A stretch of DNA of 8,871 nucleotides, from positions 1 through 8,871 of the forward strand of contig CAITBU010000483.1 in the NCBI GenBank assembly GCA_903890595.1, read 5' to 3'. The translations under genes were made by a program, and so were the position numbers. Under the pieces are notes generated by a model. That model did not search any database and was not told the DNA's origin. It saw only the letters and a list, made by a program, of their open reading frames with translations. Each line of letters begins with the position of its first letter. Position 1 is the first letter of the stretch. Below, in pieces: positions 5,752 to 8,871 of this stretch. This DNA is from an uncultured Holophagaceae bacterium (GTDB lineage Bacteria; Acidobacteriota; Holophagae; Holophagales; Holophagaceae).

Positions 5752-7437
5752 TCAAAAGGCTATGGCCTGACCATCCCGGCGCGGGTCGGCGCCGCCGATC
5801 AGCTGCTGGGTCTTGGCATCGTACAGGACGGCCTGGACGCCACCGAAGTAGGGGTCCCAATCGCCCCGGAGGGTGAGCTTGTGCCCGAGGGTCCCCAGGG
5901 CTTTCTGGGTAGCGGCAGGCAGCCTTGTCTCCAGGGAGAGATTCCCCGTGTGCGGCTGGGCCAGCCGGGGGGCGGCAATGGCTTCCTGCAGTGGCATGCC
6001 GAAGTCCAGGATGTTGGAGATGACCTGGGCCACCGTGGTGAAGATCCGCGTGGCCCCGGGCGAACCGATGGTCATGAAGGACTTGCCCTTGGGATCCAGG
6101 AGCAGCGAGGGGCTGATGGAGGACAAGGGCCGCTTGCCCGGCTCGATGGAATTGACCGAGCCCGGCTTGGGCACGAAGTCGGACATATGGTCGTTCAGCA
6201 GGATGCCAGTGCCGGGAACCAGCACCCCTGAGCCGAAGAGCAGGCCGATGGACTTGGTGATGGACACCATGTTTCCTTCTTTATCCATGACCGACAGGTG
6301 CGTGGTGGAACCGGACTCGTACTGGGCGGGGTTCCCCGGCAAGGGTGCGGTCATGGACTCCTTGGGTGAGATCCGGGCGGCCAGCTCCCGGGCGTAGGCC
6401 TTGGAGACGAGTCCCGACAGTGGCACTGTGGCGAAATCGGTGTCGGCCATGTACTTCGCCCGATCGGCGAAGACCAGCTTCATCGCCTCGGACCAGCGGT
6501 GCGCAGTCGCCGGGCTGTTCCGCCCCAGCGCCTTCAGGTCGTAGGTTTCCATCACGTTGAGGAGCTCGATCAGGTGTGTGCCTCCCGACGAGGCGGGTGG
6601 CACAGACAGGATGGTGTAGCCGCGATAGGTACCCCGGACCGGCTTGCGTACCTTGATGGCATAGCTGGCGAGATCCTGGACCGTGAGGATGCCACCCTGT
6701 TTCTTGACCTCTGCGGCGATCTTCACGGCGATCTCACCCTTGTAGAATCCTTCCGCACCCTTGCTGGCAATGATCGCCAGGGTCCGTGCAAGATCCGGGT
6801 TCTTGATCTTTTCGCCAATTTCGTAGGGCAGACCCTCCTGCAAGAAAAGCTCTGCACAGGCGGGGAAGGCGTTGATCTTCTCCAGGCTGTCTTTGATGTT
6901 CTTGTCCAGGTTCGCGGTGACGCTGATGCCCTGTGTTGCCATGTGGATCGCGGGCTGCAGGATTTGGGCCCGCGTCAGCCGCTTTGAACCAAAGGCGTCC
7001 AGAGCGTGCAGAAGGCCCGCCACATCGCCTGGGACACCCACCGACAAGCCCCCGTCGGTACCGGCGTGATTGAGGATGCGCCCTCTCTCGTCCAGCTTGA
7101 ACATGTCGGGCTTGGAAGCAGTTGGGGCAACCTCCCGGAAGTCGATGACGACAGCTTCCTTCATGGTGGCAAGGCGCAGGATCATGAAGCCCCCGCCGCC
7201 GATGCCGTTCGTGTCCGGCTCCAGCACGCCCATGGCGAAGGCTGCAGCGATGGCCGCGTCGACGGCATTGCCGCCCTTTTTCAGGATATCGATACCCACC
7301 TGCGACGCCTCAGGCTTGGCCGTGGCGACCACGCCGTTCGGCCCCTGCGCACCACGGCCCGCCGCATTGAAGGGTTCCTGCGCGGTTATGCCAGATGCGG
7401 CCAGAATCAGGACCGCGATGGCGACCAGGCGTTTCAT
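5752..7437 (-). CDS. ggt: Gamma-glutamyltransferase (GGT), periplasmic, lid-loop-less type
   Basis: This 561-residue Ntn-hydrolase transfers or hydrolyses gamma-glutamyl groups. A signal peptide (1-19, likely cut before Gln20) sends it to the periplasm. Self-cleavage is expected before Thr378 in ESGSTTHLSV (374-383), giving a large subunit (about 20-377) and a small one (378-561). Active-site landmarks are the carboxylate-binding Arg101 in DFREVAP, NDHMSDF (415-421), RPLSSISPS (436-444) and the oxyanion region GSPGATR (458-464). Only 14 residues separate DF (420-421) from RPLSS, about ten fewer than I recall for E. coli, so the lid loop appears absent as in B. subtilis GGT. Compared with remembered E. 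coli residues, Asn411 and Gln430 correspond to Gly398 and His417. GGAG (7445-7448) precedes the ATG by seven bases. Location suggests polymer trimming, release or anchoring, but ordinary glutathione use cannot be excluded. Confidence 0.95.
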   Translation of the reverse strand: MKRLVAIAVLILAASGITAQEPFNAAGRGAQGPNGVVATAKPEASQVGIDILKKGGNAVDAAIAAAFAMGVLEPDTNGIGGGGFMILRLATMKEAVVIDFREVAPTASKPDMFKLDERGRILNHAGTDGGLSVGVPGDVAGLLHALDAFGSKRLTRAQILQPAIHMATQGISVTANLDKNIKDSLEKINAFPACAELFLQEGLPYEIGEKIKNPDLARTLAIIASKGAEGFYKGEIAVKIAAEVKKQGGILTVQDLASYAIKVRKPVRGTYRGYTILSVPPASSGGTHLIELLNVMETYDLKALGRNSPATAHRWSEAMKLVFADRAKYMADTDFATVPLSGLVSKAYARELAARISPKESMTAPLPGNPAQYESGSTTHLSVMDKEGNMVSITKSIGLLFGSGVLVPGTGILLNDHMSDFVPKPGSVNSIEPGKRPLSSISPSLLLDPKGKSFMTIGSPGATRIFTTVAQVISNILDFGMPLQEAIAAPRLAQPHTGNLSLETRLPAATQKALGTLGHKLTLRGDWDPYFGGVQAVLYDAKTQQLIGGADPRRDGQAIAF

Positions 7438-7555
7438 GGGCGAACTCCGGAATCAGAAAAATTCATATAAACCAAGCAGAGACCAGTTCTCGGTCCTGAG
7501 TCATCCCGCTCATGGCGAGGTGGGCCAGAAAGTCGAGGCGAGTATCCGTAGGTCC
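7438..7555 (-). promoter_or_regulatory. Intergenic spacer, possible promoter for the ggt-pgs unit
   Basis: This 118-base gap is the longest non-coding stretch in the window and the only one with an AT-rich patch (about 7456-7474). On the minus strand the patch includes TTTATATGAATTTTTC, which could hold a -10-like TATATG. I do not see a convincing -35 partner at the proper distance. A short inverted element, GACC-7-GGTC, lies just upstream (about 7484-7498); it is too weak to call a terminator or operator. The spacer is the best place for a promoter of the downstream genes, but this rests on position and composition. Confidence 0.35.
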
Positions 7556-8323
7556 TTACTCACTGCTAGGCAGGCGCTTTGCGGCCCACAACACAGCGCG
7601 GTGGAGCTGTTTCCAGAGGGCTTGGGTTTTTTCTGGATGCGGTGAAAAGACGATCACCCGTCCTTTTTGATAGGCACCGGAAGCCACAGCCGTGGTGCCG
7701 ATCATGACTCCGCTGGGAGCCCCCTTCTTGGCTATCTCGGTGGCAAAGGTCGCCAGAGGTGTGAAGTCCGGCACTTCGGGATCCCCTGCGGGTGCCAGGA
7801 GCGGACCCTGAAAATACTCGATGGACTGGGTGGAGGCCTTCGTATCCAGCAGCTTCCGGCCCTCAGCACTCAGGGCGATTTCCACGGCACCGGTACCCCG
7901 GGCCCAATGCTGGCGGTCGACGACCTTGGCATCCAGGATGTGCAGGGACCAGTCGTATTCGCAGGTGGCGAGGTAGGCTCCGGCACAGATGCCCACATAG
8001 CCGCCACCCCCAGCGATAAATGCCCGCTCCGCATGGCGTCCCTTCTCTCCCAGCGCCCGTCCCTGGCCGCCACCGCTGCCACCGGAATGCAGGAGCACGT
8101 CTGCCCCCTTGAGGGCCCCGTTGCTGATCGCTTCCGCGGTCACAGGCTTCACTTCGAGATCCGGGAAACTGGCCAATGCCAGCTTGACCTTATCGATGCT
8201 GCTGCTGGTTCCGGCATCGGAATACAGGGCGATCACGATGCGGCCCGAAGGAGTCACTGGCGGCACAACCTGAGCCAAGCAGAGCGTGGACAGGGGCAGC
8301 GCGAGGCATGCCAACAGCTTCAT
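7556..8323 (-). CDS. Exported class I glutamine-amidotransferase-like protein (BPL_N-like)
   Basis: The 255-residue protein starts with a signal peptide (hydrophobic 3-16, probable cut after LCLA at 14-17). No lipobox is present at Cys15, because Leu precedes it. The mature part has the GATase-1 flavodoxin-like pattern: a first strand RIVIALYSDAGTSSS (28-42), ADVLLHSGGSGGGQG (74-88), the nucleophile elbow GYVGICAGAYLA (108-119) with Cys113, and a C-terminal VIVFSPHPEKT (223-233) holding His229 and Glu231. This Cys-His-Glu arrangement resembles the biotin-protein-ligase N-terminal-like (BPL_N) proteins. The substrate is unknown; an exported location with no synthetase partner argues against standard glutamine-dependent biosynthesis. 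A strong AGGAAGGGG (8330-8338) lies six bases before the ATG. The gene is 38 bases after the barrel gene and 118 bases before ggt, so it may belong to an upstream unit. Confidence 0.75.
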   Translation of the reverse strand: MKLLACLALPLSTLCLAQVVPPVTPSGRIVIALYSDAGTSSSIDKVKLALASFPDLEVKPVTAEAISNGALKGADVLLHSGGSGGGQGRALGEKGRHAERAFIAGGGGYVGICAGAYLATCEYDWSLHILDAKVVDRQHWARGTGAVEIALSAEGRKLLDTKASTQSIEYFQGPLLAPAGDPEVPDFTPLATFATEIAKKGAPSGVMIGTTAVASGAYQKGRVIVFSPHPEKTQALWKQLHRAVLWAAKRLPSSE

Positions 8324-8361
8324 GGAATTCCCCTTCCTGACGGAGCAGTGGGACGACAGAC

Positions 8362-8871
8362 CTACCAGATCGACCAGCGGTACTGGGCGCTCAGGGCGAT
8401 CCAGCTGGGATTCACGGGGTTCAGGCCATTCACAACCCGATGCCCAGTGATCGGCGTATAGGTGCCCAAACGGAAATCACTCCTCCACTCGGAGAAGCTG
8501 TAGTCCAGCACCACACCCCATTCCTTGTTGATCCGATATTCCACCCCCAAGCGCCCCCCGAACTTGCCTTTGCCCTCGGGATAGGGCCCAGCCGGCACCT
8601 GGAAGGGCTGAGAGGGCGTGTCGTAGTTTGGAACGACGCCGCCCTTGTCGATTTTGCCGTCGTAGGCGGTGATGCTGACCCCCAGGAAGGGTGTCAGGCC
8701 CAAGACCGGGGTCTTGAAGCGCACATCTCCCCCCACCCGCCAGCCATATAGGGATTGCTTGAGCCCCTGGTACTTGGTTATGGGAGAGCCGTTGGCCACC
8801 AGATAAGTGGCATAGAGACCCAGTCCGGCCCAGTCATCGGGCCCCTTGAAGTCATGCCCCACCTCGAAGGC
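8362..8871 (-). CDS. Outer-membrane beta-barrel protein, C-terminal part (N-terminus beyond window edge)
   Basis: An open frame enters at position 8871 (first residues AFEVGHDF) and ends at TAG (8364-8362), giving 169 residues. A GTG at 8862 is in frame but looks internal, since the frame is open upstream of it. The sequence alternates polar and hydrophobic residues in strand-like blocks such as AGLGLYATYLV, YGWRVGGDVRFKT, PFLGVSITAYDGK, KFGGRLGVEYRINKEWGVVLDYSF and SWIALSAQYRWSIW, joined by Gly/Pro/Asp-rich loops. It ends in an aromatic residue (Trp), the usual signal for outer-membrane barrel assembly. This supports an OmpA/OmpW-like small barrel of unknown ligand and a diderm host. No link to the gamma-PGA genes is evident apart from direction and the 38-base gap to the next gene. 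Confidence 0.75.
   Translation of the reverse strand, partial: AFEVGHDFKGPDDWAGLGLYATYLVANGSPITKYQGLKQSLYGWRVGGDVRFKTPVLGLTPFLGVSITAYDGKIDKGGVVPNYDTPSQPFQVPAGPYPEGKGKFGGRLGVEYRINKEWGVVLDYSFSEWRSDFRLGTYTPITGHRVVNGLNPVNPSWIALSAQYRWSIW

Noticed and set aside
7484..7498. Inverted repeat GACC-7-GGTC before ggt
   Set aside because: Only four pairs in the stem and no T-run follow; too weak for a terminator or operator.

Overview
This is a GC-rich window in which every gene I can support lies on the minus strand, so the locus reads from position 8871 down to position 1. The last gene in that reading is cut by the edge at position 1 and the first by the edge at 8871. A C-terminal outer-membrane beta-barrel fragment and several Sec signal peptides suggest a diderm (Gram-negative) bacterium. 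GC content and gene types would fit Acidobacteriota (Holophagae-like) or a similar phylum, but taxonomy cannot be fixed from this window.

Layout in transcription order: (1) 3' end of an outer-membrane barrel protein (8871-8362); (2) an exported class I glutamine-amidotransferase-like (BPL_N-like) protein (8323-7556); (3) a 118-base spacer holding the most likely internal promoter; (4) gamma-glutamyltransferase (7437-5752); (5) a small exported protein resembling DUF6305 (5717-5151); (6) a DctM-like TRAP-type large permease (5102-3828); (7) a 47-residue two-segment membrane peptide (3822-3679); (8) a membrane-anchored zinc hydrolase of the succinylglutamate desuccinylase/aspartoacylase (M14-like) group (3657-2524); (9) pgsB/capB (2527-1331); (10) pgsC/capC (1334-903); (11) a pgsW-like gene (906 to beyond 1).

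Genes 4-11 look like one transcription unit. Spacers are 48 bases or less, and the last four genes are chained by three 4-base overlaps (TTGA, ATGA, GTGA). The core is a poly-gamma-glutamate (gamma-PGA) synthase, PgsB-PgsC plus PgsW. It is joined to two enzymes that could cut or transfer gamma-glutamyl bonds, and to an orphan TRAP-type permease with two small companions. The GGT appears to lack the lid loop that closes the E. coli active site. This is also true of B. subtilis GGT, which can attack gamma-PGA.

My inference is a dedicated system that makes, exports or anchors, trims and perhaps re-imports gamma-glutamyl polymer or its fragments in a diderm. The permease, DUF6305-like protein and 47-residue peptide are its least explained parts. 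No RNA genes, insertion sequences, CRISPR arrays, clear terminators or notable repeats were seen.
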